Shown piece after piece: positions 1 through 9,079 of a stretch of 64,000 nucleotides of DNA; position 1 is the stretch's first letter, and every line of letters starts with the position of its first letter. Below the pieces are notes generated by a model that did not search any database, was not told where the DNA came from, and saw nothing but the letters and a program-made list of their open reading frames with translations. This DNA comes from Maribacter spongiicola. GTDB taxonomy: Bacteria > Bacteroidota > Bacteroidia > Flavobacteriales > Flavobacteriaceae. The stretch spans positions 62,001-126,000 of the forward strand of contig NZ_SOAY01000013.1 of the NCBI RefSeq assembly GCF_004364165.1, in the 5' to 3' direction. Made by a program: the position numbers and the translations under genes.

Positions 1-1367
1 TAGATAGCCAATTTCATAGCTTTCTTATACGGCAATCCGTTCAAGAAATCAGAATTTGCAATAACAGTCTTCTCCTTATCAGCAAAAGCTTCTTCAGAAA
101 TATCTACACCTTCAAATATGTTAGGGATATCGATATTGAAATGTTTTGCAAAATCATAATCGCGCTGATCTCCGCATGGAACGGACATTACAGCTCCTGT
201 ACCATAACCTGCCAATACGTAATCACCGATCCAGATAGGAATAGGTTCTTTTGTAAATGGATGCTCAGCATATGCACCTGTAAAAGCACCTGAAATGGTT
301 TTTACATCTGCCATACGATCACGCTCGCTACGTTTTGCCGTTGCCTCAATATAAGCGTCAACTTCTGCTTTTTGTTCTGCTGTGGTAATTTCTGAAACCA
401 ATTCATGCTCTGGCGCCAATGTCATAAATGATACTCCGAAAATAGTATCAGGACGAGTTGTGAAAACCTCTATTTTTTCATCATGTCCCTTCACATTAAA
501 AACAGCTGAAGCTCCTTGAGAACGACCTATCCAATTCGTTTGCGAATCTTTTAATGGCTGAGGCCAATCGATTTTTGCCAAACCATCTAATAAACGTTGT
601 GCGTATGCAGAAATACGCATGCTCCACTGGGTCATTTTTTTACGAACCACCGGGTGACCACCACGTTCTGATACTCCGTTTACTATTTCGTCATTTGCCA
701 ATACCGTGCCTAGTGCAGGGCACCAGTTTACCTCAGTATCCGCCAAATTCGTTAATCTATATTGTAATAGTATTTCTTGTTTTTTAACATCAGAAAAAGC
801 TTTCCACTCATCCGCAGAAAATGATGTAATATCATCATCACAAACAGCATTTATGTTGGCATTACCTTCTGCCTCGAATACAGAAATCAACGTTTCTATA
901 TCTTCTGCCTTATCAGCATCTTTATTATACCAAGAATTGAAAATTTGAATGAATATCCACTGCGTCCATTTATAATACTCGGGACTAGAAGTTCGTACCT
1001 CTCTACTCCAATCAAAAGAAAAACCTAGTTGATCTAATTGCCTTCTGTAGGTCTTAATATTTGCTGCCGTAGTAACTGCAGGGTGCTGTCCCGTTTGTAT
1101 TGCGTACTGCTCTGCTGGTAAACCAAAAGAATCATAGCCTTGCGGATGCAATACATTAAACCCTTTATGCCTTTTGTAACGCGCATAAATATCACTTGCA
1201 ATATAGCCTAACGGATGCCCTACATGCAGCCCCGCACCAGACGGATAAGGAAACATATCCAGCACATAGAACTTTTCTTTTTCAGAATCGTTCTCTGCTT
1301 TAAAAGTTTGATGTTCTGCCCAGTATTTTTGCCATTTGGCTTCAATTTCGTTGAAATTGTATTGCAT
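1..1367 (-). CDS. leuS: Leucine--tRNA ligase, N-terminal part (cut by window edge)
   Basis: Class I aminoacyl-tRNA synthetase that charges tRNA-Leu with leucine in the cytoplasm. About 455 codons are present; the C-terminal half lies beyond base 1. The protein starts MQYNFNEIEAKWQKYW at an ATG (1365-1367) and carries the class I signature as PYPSGAGLHVGHPLGY, with HVGH as the HIGH motif near residue 49, then HPQGYDSFGLPAEQYA. The last residues visible (NSDFLNGLPYKKA) belong to the inserted CP1 editing domain that removes mischarged amino acids. The KMSKS motif and anticodon-binding domain are outside the window. Identification is secure. Confidence 0.97.
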   Translation of the reverse strand, partial: MQYNFNEIEAKWQKYWAEHQTFKAENDSEKEKFYVLDMFPYPSGAGLHVGHPLGYIASDIYARYKRHKGFNVLHPQGYDSFGLPAEQYAIQTGQHPAVTTAANIKTYRRQLDQLGFSFDWSREVRTSSPEYYKWTQWIFIQIFNSWYNKDADKAEDIETLISVFEAEGNANINAVCDDDITSFSADEWKAFSDVKKQEILLQYRLTNLADTEVNWCPALGTVLANDEIVNGVSERGGHPVVRKKMTQWSMRISAYAQRLLDGLAKIDWPQPLKDSQTNWIGRSQGASAVFNVKGHDEKIEVFTTRPDTIFGVSFMTLAPEHELVSEITTAEQKAEVDAYIEATAKRSERDRMADVKTISGAFTGAYAEHPFTKEPIPIWIGDYVLAGYGTGAVMSVPCGDQRDYDFAKHFNIDIPNIFEGVDISEEAFADKEKTVIANSDFLNGLPYKKAMKLAI

Positions 1368-1481
1368 GATCTTTACTTCTTTTCTGTAAGTCGCAAAAAT
1401 AGGTCGAATCAATGAGAGTTAAAAAGATATTGATGATTAACAGTTTTACTTTCTAAAAGTATTCCAATGCAATCTATTATC

Positions 1482-1489
1482 TAAATTTG
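1482..1489 (+). promoter_or_regulatory. Putative -7 promoter element (TAnnTTTG)
   Basis: TAAATTTG matches the Bacteroidota primary-sigma -7 consensus and lies 13 bases before the GTG start of the T9SS cargo gene, so that mRNA would have a very short leader. No convincing -33 TTG was seen. Confidence 0.4.
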
Positions 1490-1502
1490 GTATCTTAGAA
1501 TC

Positions 1503-3383
1503 GTGAAATTAAAGCACCCAAAAAAAATATTCTTTTTTACAATAGCATTTTGTTTTCTTTCAGTGGAAATACAAGCTCAACTTGGTTTTTGTGGTGGTAA
1601 TTCTGGCGATCCAATTTTTACAGAAGATTTTGGCTCAGGTACCACCGACGGACCCGCATTACCAGCTGGCACAACCACTTATAATTTTACTACCGGCACA
1701 CCGGCCGATGGTGATTACACTATTTCTAGCACCACCAATTATTACGACTGGCTTTCTATTCAAGACCACACACCAGGCGATAGCAACGGTAAGTCTTTTA
1801 TTGTAAATGCTAGTTTTACAGCAGGCGAATTTTATCAACGACAAGTAACAGGCTTATGCGAGAATACTACCTATGAGTTTTCATCATGGCTCATAAACCT
1901 ACAAAGATCAGGCAGTTGCGAAGGCAATAGCATACCCGTAAATGTTCGTTTTCAAATATGGGACGAAACGGACACCAATATGCTTGCACAAGGTGATACA
2001 GGGAGCATAACAGCTATCGGCACTATCGAATGGAAACAATACGCTTTGGTTTTTAAAACCGAACCAGGGCAAACATCTGTTATTTTAAAAATGAGAAACA
2101 ATAGTAACGGTGGTTGTGGTAATGACCTTGCCATAGATGATATTTTGTTTAGATCCTGTGGCGATAATGTCACCGTGGCAACACCAGCGAATGAGGCAAG
2201 ATTAACCGTTTGCGAAGATCAAGGCGGTGTATCAAGAACATTGACCGCAACACCAGATTCTTCTGTTTTTAATAGTCACGTTTACCAATGGCAGCAAAGT
2301 ACAGACCAGCAAATATGGACAGATATCCCCGGTGAGAATAGTGCTTCTTTAAATACATCGGCAGTTACTGCCACCACTTATTTTAGAACAAAAATTGCAG
2401 AAGATATTGTCAATGTCAATAACGATTTATGTAATGTAGTATCTGATGTTTTCGAAATTACCGTTCTACCTATTCCCGCTGCACCTGTAAGTAACGGAGT
2501 TGTAACCATTTGTGAAGGCGAACTAGGTACTTTATCGGTCAATACGCAAAATTTATATTCCATTAATTGGTACGATGCCGCTACTGGCGGTAATTTAGTT
2601 TTATCTGATAATCGAAACTTAGAAACTGGCATTGCTGGCACCTATTATGCAGAAGCAAACTCCACAGAAATTGAATGCGCATCTACTACTAGAACTGCCG
2701 TTACTTTAACCGTTAATCCGTTACCCCAAATACCAGATGACTTAAGCACGTTTTTATGCGAAGATTCTTCTACCACGCTAGATGCAGAAGTTGAAAATGT
2801 CACGTATCGATGGTCTACTGGTGAGACCACCCAACTAATAGACGTTACTGAACCTGGCGATTACGATGTCATTATTACCAATACAAATGGATGCTCTGCT
2901 ACTCGCAATTTTACTGTCGAACAAATAGATTTACCACAAATTGATAAAATAGTATCTGACGGACCGTCAATAGTAGTTTCGACTTCAAACAACGGAAATT
3001 TTGAATATTCTTTAGACGGAATTTCATTTCAGCCTAGCCCCGTTTTTGATGCCGTAGCAGGCGGATTCTACACTATTTACGTTCAAAATAACACAGATTG
3101 CGGTGTAGTAACCCAAGATTTTTATCACCTAGTCATTCAAAAATTCTTTACTCCGAACGGAGATAATGTTAACGATACGTTCGAACCTGACGGATTAGAG
3201 GTTTTTAATACTGTTACCATTTCAATTTTTGACCGGTACGGAAAGCTCTTAAAATTCGCTAATACAAATTCCACTTCTTGGGATGGCACTTTTCAAGGCG
3301 AACGATTACCAAATGATGATTATTGGTATCTTATTACCGCTGATTCTGTACAATTTAAGGGACACTTCAGTTTAAAACGTTAA
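1503..3383 (+). CDS. Secreted protein with T9SS type B C-terminal sorting domain
   Basis: Exported protein of 626 residues starting at GTG. Residues 1-25 are a signal peptide ending in IQAQ. Residues about 30-215 form a beta-rich domain (GDPIFTEDFGSG...) common at the start of flavobacterial surface proteins, followed by Ig/PKD-like repeats (WQQSTDQQIWTDIPG; SINWYDAATGGN; YRWSTGETTQLIDVTEPGDY). The last 80 residues (FFTPNGDNVNDTFEPDG ... SWDGTFQGERLPNDDYWY) are the gliding-motility-associated C-terminal domain, family TIGR04131, which directs export by the type IX system. It is therefore probably cell-surface or secreted. No enzymatic motif is visible, so the role, perhaps adhesion, is inferred. 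No in-frame ATG offers a better start that keeps the signal peptide. Confidence 0.88.
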   Translation: MKLKHPKKIFFFTIAFCFLSVEIQAQLGFCGGNSGDPIFTEDFGSGTTDGPALPAGTTTYNFTTGTPADGDYTISSTTNYYDWLSIQDHTPGDSNGKSFIVNASFTAGEFYQRQVTGLCENTTYEFSSWLINLQRSGSCEGNSIPVNVRFQIWDETDTNMLAQGDTGSITAIGTIEWKQYALVFKTEPGQTSVILKMRNNSNGGCGNDLAIDDILFRSCGDNVTVATPANEARLTVCEDQGGVSRTLTATPDSSVFNSHVYQWQQSTDQQIWTDIPGENSASLNTSAVTATTYFRTKIAEDIVNVNNDLCNVVSDVFEITVLPIPAAPVSNGVVTICEGELGTLSVNTQNLYSINWYDAATGGNLVLSDNRNLETGIAGTYYAEANSTEIECASTTRTAVTLTVNPLPQIPDDLSTFLCEDSSTTLDAEVENVTYRWSTGETTQLIDVTEPGDYDVIITNTNGCSATRNFTVEQIDLPQIDKIVSDGPSIVVSTSNNGNFEYSLDGISFQPSPVFDAVAGGFYTIYVQNNTDCGVVTQDFYHLVIQKFFTPNGDNVNDTFEPDGLEVFNTVTISIFDRYGKLLKFANTNSTSWDGTFQGERLPNDDYWYLITADSVQFKGHFSLKR

Positions 3384-3446
3384 GGCTTGATTATTTTAAG
3401 TCCCATTTAACAATACTTTGCTATTTTTACTGCACTTTTAAGTACT

Positions 3447-4325
3447 ATGGCGAACTCCTTCGAAAATTATCAAAGACGCAAACTCATCTCCTCCTATTTT
3501 TCTGTGGTGCTAAGTATTGCATTGGTCTTATTCCTATTAGGCATTTTAGGATTACTGGTTTTAAATACCAAAAAAATGGCAGATCGTTCTAAAGAACAAA
3601 TCACCATTTCTGTCTTCTTAAAAGAAAATACCAAAGAAATTGAAGTTGAGCAGCTTCAAAAGACATTAGCAATGTCTGAATACACAAAATCTTCTACATA
3701 CGTATCTAAAGAAGAAGCGGCGAAACAGCACAGTGCTGATATAGGTGAAGATTTTGTTGATTATTTAGGATACAATCCGCTTAAAAATTCCATCGACGTA
3801 AAACTAAACGCCGATTTTGTTACTGCTGAAAAAGTTGAAGAGATTGCAGACACCCTTTCAGAAAAAAGTTTTGTCGATGAAGTTAGTTATGACAAGGTAT
3901 TGGTAAGTATGGTCGCCAAAAGTGTTGAACAAATTGGTTTCTGGATTTTAATAGCCAGCGCTATTTTTACTTTTATTGCTGTATTATTGATTAACAGTTC
4001 TATCAGATTATCGATCTATTCTAAAAGATTTATCATCAAAACCATGCAAATGGTTGGGGCAACAAAGACCTTTATCAGAAGACCATTTATATGGCAAAAT
4101 ATTAAACTTGGCATGATCGGTGCTGCCATTGCCTTATTGGCTATTGGTGGTGTCGTATACTATGTAAACACTAATTTTCAAGATTTAGGCTTATTCGATG
4201 AACCTTATATTTTAGTCATTTTATTTGTTAGTGTTTTTCTATTGGGCATACTTATTTCGTTCATTAGCACCTATTTTGCGACTCAACGCTTCTTAAACCT
4301 TAGAACGGACGAATTATATTATTAA
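3447..4325 (+). CDS. ftsX: Cell division protein FtsX
   Basis: Inner-membrane partner of the FtsE ATPase; the FtsEX complex controls septal peptidoglycan hydrolases. At 292 residues it has the family topology: one N-terminal membrane helix (about 16-40), a periplasmic domain (ITISVFLKENTKEIEVEQL...), then three helices. The cytoplasmic loop SIYSKRFIIKTMQMVGATK is the typical FtsX coupling segment. It heads a tight same-strand operon with the DUF3098, uppP and truB genes (gaps 9, 0 and 23 bases). ftsE is not in the window. Confidence 0.93.
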   Translation: MANSFENYQRRKLISSYFSVVLSIALVLFLLGILGLLVLNTKKMADRSKEQITISVFLKENTKEIEVEQLQKTLAMSEYTKSSTYVSKEEAAKQHSADIGEDFVDYLGYNPLKNSIDVKLNADFVTAEKVEEIADTLSEKSFVDEVSYDKVLVSMVAKSVEQIGFWILIASAIFTFIAVLLINSSIRLSIYSKRFIIKTMQMVGATKTFIRRPFIWQNIKLGMIGAAIALLAIGGVVYYVNTNFQDLGLFDEPYILVILFVSVFLLGILISFISTYFATQRFLNLRTDELYY

Positions 4326-4334
4326 ATTTGCGGC

Positions 4335-4598
4335 ATGAGTAAAAACAACAAAGTGGAACAGCACACTAAACAAGAATTTATTTTTCAGAAGAAAAATTAT
4401 ATGTTCATGTTCATTGGTCTTGCCTGTATTGCAATAGGTTTTATTTTAATGAGCGGTGGTGGTAGCGATGACCCCAACGTATTTAACCCTGAAATTTATA
4501 ATTTTAGAAGAATAAGACTAGCACCAACTTTAGTGCTTATTGGCTTAGGTATAGAAATTTATGCCATTTTATTGAACCCACACAAAAAGAAAGATTAA
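4335..4598 (+). CDS. DUF3098 small membrane protein
   Basis: 87-residue protein with two membrane helices (about 19-39 and 63-80), with the Bacteroidota-specific DUF3098 pattern: QKKNYMFMFIGLACIAIGFILMSGGGSDDP, quoted here only in part, then NFRRIRLAPTLVLIGLG. It sits between ftsX and uppP, and its stop codon directly abuts the TTG start of uppP, so translational coupling is likely. Function is unknown; the neighbours suggest a role in the cell envelope or septum. Confidence 0.85.
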   Translation: MSKNNKVEQHTKQEFIFQKKNYMFMFIGLACIAIGFILMSGGGSDDPNVFNPEIYNFRRIRLAPTLVLIGLGIEIYAILLNPHKKKD

Positions 4599-5396
4599 TT
4601 GGATACTTTAGACGCTATTATACTCGGCATTATTCAAGGATTAACCGAGTTTCTACCCGTTTCTTCAAGTGGGCATTTAGAATTGGGCAAAGCCATTTTA
4701 GGAGACAACTCTGTACAAGAAGAAAGTTTATTATTTACAGTAGTACTTCACTTTGCTACCGCATTAAGCACCATTGTTGTTTTTAGAAAAGATATATGGG
4801 AAATTTTAAGTGGCTTGTTTCAGTTTAAATGGAACGAAGAAAGTCAGTTTTCTGCCAAAATTATCATCTCTATGCTACCTGCTGTATTTGTAGGTTTATT
4901 TTTTGAAGAACAATTAGAAGCTTTTTTTGGTGGTAATATTCGTTTTGTTGGCTTTATGCTGATTATTACGGCAGTACTTTTATATTTCGCCGACAAAGCC
5001 AAGGATACTGAAAAAAAAGTGAGTTTTAAAAATGCTTTTATAGTTGGTATCTCTCAAGCAATTGCAATGCTACCTGGTATTTCTCGTAGTGGAGCTACCA
5101 TTTCTACTTCTGTTCTTTTAGGTGTAGACAAATCAAAAGCTGCTCGCTTTTCTTTCTTAATGGTTGTACCGTTAATTTTTGGTAAAATTGTCAAGGATTT
5201 GATGAGCGGAGATTTAACTTTTGACGGAGAAAATAATGTAGCCATGGGGGCAGGTTTTATTGCTGCCTTTGTTGCCGGTCTTGCTGCTTGTACTTGGATG
5301 ATTAAACTGGTTCGCAGAAGCAAGCTATCCTATTTTGCCATATATTGTCTTATAGTAGGATTGATTGCCGTTATATACGGATTCACTAATCCGTAG
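4599..5396 (+). CDS. uppP: Undecaprenyl-diphosphatase
   Basis: Integral membrane phosphatase (BacA/UppP family) that converts undecaprenyl diphosphate to the monophosphate, recycling the lipid carrier for peptidoglycan and glycan synthesis. At 265 residues it has the family's usual length. The two signature motifs are intact: GLTEFLPVSSSGHLE (residues 14-28, with Glu17 and His26) and LPGISRSGATIST (158-170, with Arg163). The start is TTG, immediately after the stop of the DUF3098 gene. Neighbours are ftsX upstream and truB downstream. Confidence 0.96.
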   Translation: MDTLDAIILGIIQGLTEFLPVSSSGHLELGKAILGDNSVQEESLLFTVVLHFATALSTIVVFRKDIWEILSGLFQFKWNEESQFSAKIIISMLPAVFVGLFFEEQLEAFFGGNIRFVGFMLIITAVLLYFADKAKDTEKKVSFKNAFIVGISQAIAMLPGISRSGATISTSVLLGVDKSKAARFSFLMVVPLIFGKIVKDLMSGDLTFDGENNVAMGAGFIAAFVAGLAACTWMIKLVRRSKLSYFAIYCLIVGLIAVIYGFTNP

Positions 5397-5419
5397 AACT
5401 CCTTTAAACACCCTAATTC

Positions 5420-6133
5420 ATGAAAGATTTGACCCAAGAAGACTATTTAAACGGTCAAGTAATATTGATTGACAAACCATTAGAATGGTCCTCTTTTCAG
5501 GCGGTCAATAAATTGAAATGGGCAATTAGAAAAAAGTTCAGTTTAAAAAAATTTAAAATTGGTCACGCAGGCACTTTAGATCCCTTAGCAACGGGACTAC
5601 TTATTATTTGCACCGGAAAATTCACTAAGAAAATTACCGAATACCAAGGACAAGAAAAAGAATATACCGGTGTGTTTACCTTAGGTAGCACCACTGCTTC
5701 TTACGATCTTGAAACAGAAGTAAACGAAACTTTTGCAACAGATCATATTACACCTGATCTTTTAAATACCACTACCCAACAATTTATTGGTGACATCGAT
5801 CAGGCACCACCTGTTTTCTCTGCATTAAAGCAAGATGGTAAGCGACTTTATGAATTGGCTCGCGAAGGAAAAACAGTTGACATACCAAAGCGAAAAGTAA
5901 ATGTAAGTGCTTTTGAAATTACTGATATCGATGGCTTGAATATTCACTTTAGAATCGCTTGTAGTAAAGGAACCTATATAAGATCTATTGCACATGATTT
6001 TGGGAAAGCACTAAATTCTGGCGCACATTTAACAGCACTTAGAAGAACCAAAATAGGTGATTTTAACGTAGATATTGCTCAAGACCCTTTGGTCTTTGCC
6101 GATATTTTACTGGGATTCGAAAACAATAGCTAA
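5420..6133 (+). CDS. truB: tRNA pseudouridine(55) synthase TruB
   Basis: Isomerises uridine 55 in the T-loop of tRNAs. The 237-residue protein has the TruB motif GHAGTLDPLATGLL with catalytic Asp54, then KEYTGVFTLGSTTASYDLE, QAPPVFSALKQDGKRLYELAREG and CSKGTYIRSIAHDFG. It lacks a C-terminal PUA domain, as is common for the shorter bacterial forms. Last gene of the ftsX operon. Confidence 0.96.
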   Translation: MKDLTQEDYLNGQVILIDKPLEWSSFQAVNKLKWAIRKKFSLKKFKIGHAGTLDPLATGLLIICTGKFTKKITEYQGQEKEYTGVFTLGSTTASYDLETEVNETFATDHITPDLLNTTTQQFIGDIDQAPPVFSALKQDGKRLYELAREGKTVDIPKRKVNVSAFEITDIDGLNIHFRIACSKGTYIRSIAHDFGKALNSGAHLTALRRTKIGDFNVDIAQDPLVFADILLGFENNS

Positions 6134-6197
6134 CAAACAATTGATTGCCTTTTGTCGATTACTTAAAATATTTTGGTATTATTAAGGTTATATAACC

Positions 6198-6926
6198 ATG
6201 AATCTAAACCGAAAACAACTATCATTACTTGCCACTATATTTAGCTTGTCTATTGTAGTGTTGGTGCTGTATGGTATTCAGTTTGGAGGTCAAGAAGAAT
6301 CTCATGAAGATTATGTTGTTGAAATGGTCATGGATCCTGAAGTTTTAGAAGAAATTTTAAAAGAAGAGGAATTACAAGAAGACCAAGCGAACACAGATCC
6401 TATAAAAAGTCATTTAGCCTTTAACGAAACAGCAAAGCCTAGTTATGGTAACCCAGAACCGTTACAAACTTTAGAAGAGTTAATGGAGGAGCGCAGTGAG
6501 ATGAGCGATGGCGATCCTACCGAGAGTCTAATTTCTGACTCAGGTTATTCTGAGAGAGTAAAAGCATTAGCTAAAAAGCGAGAAGAGAAAAAACAACTTT
6601 TAGGCGAAAAGGAAGCACAAAAGAAAGAGTTTACGAATAACCTTGCAGCTAGAAGAACTTCAGTTTCCTATTCTTTAGTAGACAGAAACAATTACAAATT
6701 ACCCCCACCAATATACACTTGCATAGAAGGTGGTAAAGTCGTAATTAATATTGAGGTGAATGCTTTAGGTTATGTTACCGAAGCTGATTATAACGAAAAA
6801 AGTTCTGGCACCTCTAACGGCTGTCTTGTTGAAAATGCGATTAATTACGCTCTAAAAGCAAGATTTAATTCATCAGATAAAGAGTCTCAAAAAGGTACTA
6901 TAACCTATTTATTTCAAGGGAAATAA
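6198..6926 (+). CDS. TonB C-terminal-like membrane-anchored protein
   Basis: 242 residues with a single N-terminal membrane helix (about 10-28), a long acidic and charged linker rich in Glu and Lys (about 35-155), and a C-terminal segment (PPPIYTCIEGGKVVINIEVN ... CLVENAINYALKARFN) resembling the TonB C-terminal fold. This is the layout of TonB-type energy transducers, which couple the proton-motive force to outer-membrane receptors, but the linker is not Pro-rich and no exbB or exbD is nearby. A structural role is possible. Transcribed after truB with a 64-base gap. Confidence 0.55.
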   Translation: MNLNRKQLSLLATIFSLSIVVLVLYGIQFGGQEESHEDYVVEMVMDPEVLEEILKEEELQEDQANTDPIKSHLAFNETAKPSYGNPEPLQTLEELMEERSEMSDGDPTESLISDSGYSERVKALAKKREEKKQLLGEKEAQKKEFTNNLAARRTSVSYSLVDRNNYKLPPPIYTCIEGGKVVINIEVNALGYVTEADYNEKSSGTSNGCLVENAINYALKARFNSSDKESQKGTITYLFQGK

Positions 6927-7002
6927 ACTAGCACAAGAAATACGCCAATTATTCTTAAAAGTATCTACTGACGTTCTAAGCCCAATTTTGAACCTTTTTT
7001 AC

Positions 7003-7614
7003 TCAATTGTCTAGCAATAGTAGTAAGTCTTCTAAGATACTTTGACCCTTATCTTTATTGTAAAACCCTTGTAAATCTTGCTTAAACTCTGGTGTTAACA
7101 AGCCATGTGCTGTTTTATAATCTTCTACAAGCTTTGTTGCTTTTATTGATCTAGGACCCCAAGTGGCTACTACAGTGTCATCCTTCTTATCAATCGCGAT
7201 TAATTTAGGTATCGACATGCCACCGTTGGTTAAAAACTGATTCATAATATCTAAATTCTCATCACGAAGAATAATAGACAACGATATATTCGGATTAATT
7301 TTAGTGATTTTGTTCATTACCGGTAAGGCAGGTGAAGCATCGCCACACCAACTTTCTGATATTACTACCCATAAAATTTTTTGATTGACAGATTTTATCT
7401 TAGTTACAGCCTCGTCACTAAATTTCAACGTTTTATCCCATCGGCGCATTCGGCTGTTGTTAAGCTGAGTATACTGCGATAAAGCTTCTGATTGTTCAGG
7501 ACCGGTGGATTCGTTTTTTTCTGCAAGTTCAGAAACCAACGCCCTGTATGCTTCATAGCTATAACTATGCTCTAATCCCTTTTTAATCAAATCTTCAACA
7601 ACTAATTCCATCAA
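7003..7614 (-). CDS. Thioredoxin-like protein with a single active-site cysteine
   Basis: 203-residue cytoplasmic protein of the Thioredoxin_9-type family. The thioredoxin-fold core is VVISESWCGDASPALPVMNK, followed by LSIILRDENLDIMNQFLTNGG and a cis-Pro region SIPKLIAIDK. The usual CxxC is reduced to WCGDA, so only one redox cysteine remains and a classic dithiol oxidoreductase cycle is unlikely. No signal peptide. It stands alone between the TonB-like gene and the export operon. Substrate unknown. Confidence 0.75.
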   Translation of the reverse strand: MMELVVEDLIKKGLEHSYSYEAYRALVSELAEKNESTGPEQSEALSQYTQLNNSRMRRWDKTLKFSDEAVTKIKSVNQKILWVVISESWCGDASPALPVMNKITKINPNISLSIILRDENLDIMNQFLTNGGMSIPKLIAIDKKDDTVVATWGPRSIKATKLVEDYKTAHGLLTPEFKQDLQGFYNKDKGQSILEDLLLLLDN

Positions 7615-7673
7615 GCTTACTTTTTAATTATACACTCTAAGCGAACCCATTAGTAGTACTAAATTTAAATTGC

Positions 7674-9077
7674 TTACAAATTCTCTGGGTTTACCGCTAA
7701 ACTGTTGAATAACTTCGCTTTTGCGGTAAAGAATTTATTCTCAACTTGATTTTGTTTTAAAACGGCATCTATCAACTTGGTTTCTCTAGAATTAATTAAG
7801 AATAGTGAACTTTCGCCAAAGCTAAACTTTCGTTCTTCGGCTGCCAATAGCGCTTCATAACTTGTTACAATATCAGCTATTAATACATTCTGATTTTCAA
7901 AAGAATCTAACTCGTTATAGATGGCTGTTATTTTGTTCAGAATCTGAACCTCAGCATTATCAAACTCGAATTGCGCATCTCTTAATTTCAATTTTGCCAA
8001 TTTCAAATCTCCTCTTTCCTTTCTAAGAAATAGTGGAAGTTCAAAATTCAATCCGCCTTTATAATTTTGAGTTTCAAATGAATTCAAGTACTCTGGCTGA
8101 TCAGTTATAAACTTATATTCCACATCTATTCTAGGCAAAAGTTTATTCGTTTTTAAACGTTTATCTACCACTAAACCATCAATTTTATAGCCTAATGATT
8201 TTAACTTTGGATGATTCTCTAACACGAAACTATCTAAAGGTTTACCTAAAATCTCAAGAGCTTGGTCTATTTCTGTATCTAATGAAGTTTCCGGTATAAC
8301 GTTCGGCTGTAATTCCATCGGTATATTTTCACCCATCCACAGGTAATTAGAAAGTTCTAATCTTGCATTTTGTAAAACCACATTAGCCTGCTCCATTTCT
8401 AAAGCTCTATTCTGCACCGAAATTTTTGCTTCTACTGTATCAATAGCTGCAATTTCACCCGCTTGTGCACTACGGCTAACACCCTTTAACCTTACTTTAG
8501 CGTTCAATAAAAAATCATTGAACACCAAACTATTACGGTATGCCTGTAACCAATCGAAATAAGCCAAAGAGGCATCGAACAAAATCTGATTGACCAATAA
8601 ATCTCTATCTGCTTTTGACTGCTCTCTAAAAAACTTTGCTTTTTTTACGGTAGCCATTCGCTCGTTTATCCAAGAACCACGACCTAGAGATAGTGCTACT
8701 CCGGCACTATACAGTCCGTCATCAGGTACATTTCTTTCGGCATTTAAATATTCGCCCGAGTACTGCTCAAACTCTCCTTTTAATTCTATACCGTACCACG
8801 TAGGTACCTTAAAAGTGGAATTCAACAGATCGTAATATTCGGTGCCTTTAAACTCTTTGGTTGAATAATCAACAGATATTTTAGGATCAAACCCCCCACG
8901 TGCTTTCATGAGATTTGCCTGACCTACACTCACCACCATCTCTGCCTGCTTAGCAATAGGATGATACTTTTTTACATATCCCAAATATTCCTTAAAGTTT
9001 AAGGGTATAGTATCTACCATTTGTGCATTGGCAAAAAACCCAAAAACTAGATAGAAAAGGAAAACGATTCTTCTCAT
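7674..9077 (-). CDS. TolC-family outer membrane efflux protein
   Basis: 467 residues with a signal peptide (MRRIVFLFYLVFGFFANAQ) and the long alternating helical segments typical of TolC trimers, including paired repeats such as AGEIAAIDTVEAKISVQNRALE and LRDAQFEFDNAEVQILNKI. It is the last gene of a TetR-ABC-HlyD-TolC operon on the minus strand and starts 2 bases after the HlyD stop, so it is presumably the outer-membrane channel of that one-operon export system. The substrate is unknown. Confidence 0.88.
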   Translation of the reverse strand: MRRIVFLFYLVFGFFANAQMVDTIPLNFKEYLGYVKKYHPIAKQAEMVVSVGQANLMKARGGFDPKISVDYSTKEFKGTEYYDLLNSTFKVPTWYGIELKGEFEQYSGEYLNAERNVPDDGLYSAGVALSLGRGSWINERMATVKKAKFFREQSKADRDLLVNQILFDASLAYFDWLQAYRNSLVFNDFLLNAKVRLKGVSRSAQAGEIAAIDTVEAKISVQNRALEMEQANVVLQNARLELSNYLWMGENIPMELQPNVIPETSLDTEIDQALEILGKPLDSFVLENHPKLKSLGYKIDGLVVDKRLKTNKLLPRIDVEYKFITDQPEYLNSFETQNYKGGLNFELPLFLRKERGDLKLAKLKLRDAQFEFDNAEVQILNKITAIYNELDSFENQNVLIADIVTSYEALLAAEERKFSFGESSLFLINSRETKLIDAVLKQNQVENKFFTAKAKLFNSLAVNPENL

Positions 9078-9079
9078 TA

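Noticed and set aside
554-1415. Plus-strand open frames of 66-80 codons opposite leuS
   Set aside because: They lie within the clear minus-strand leuS coding sequence, have no recognisable domains and are frame shadows.
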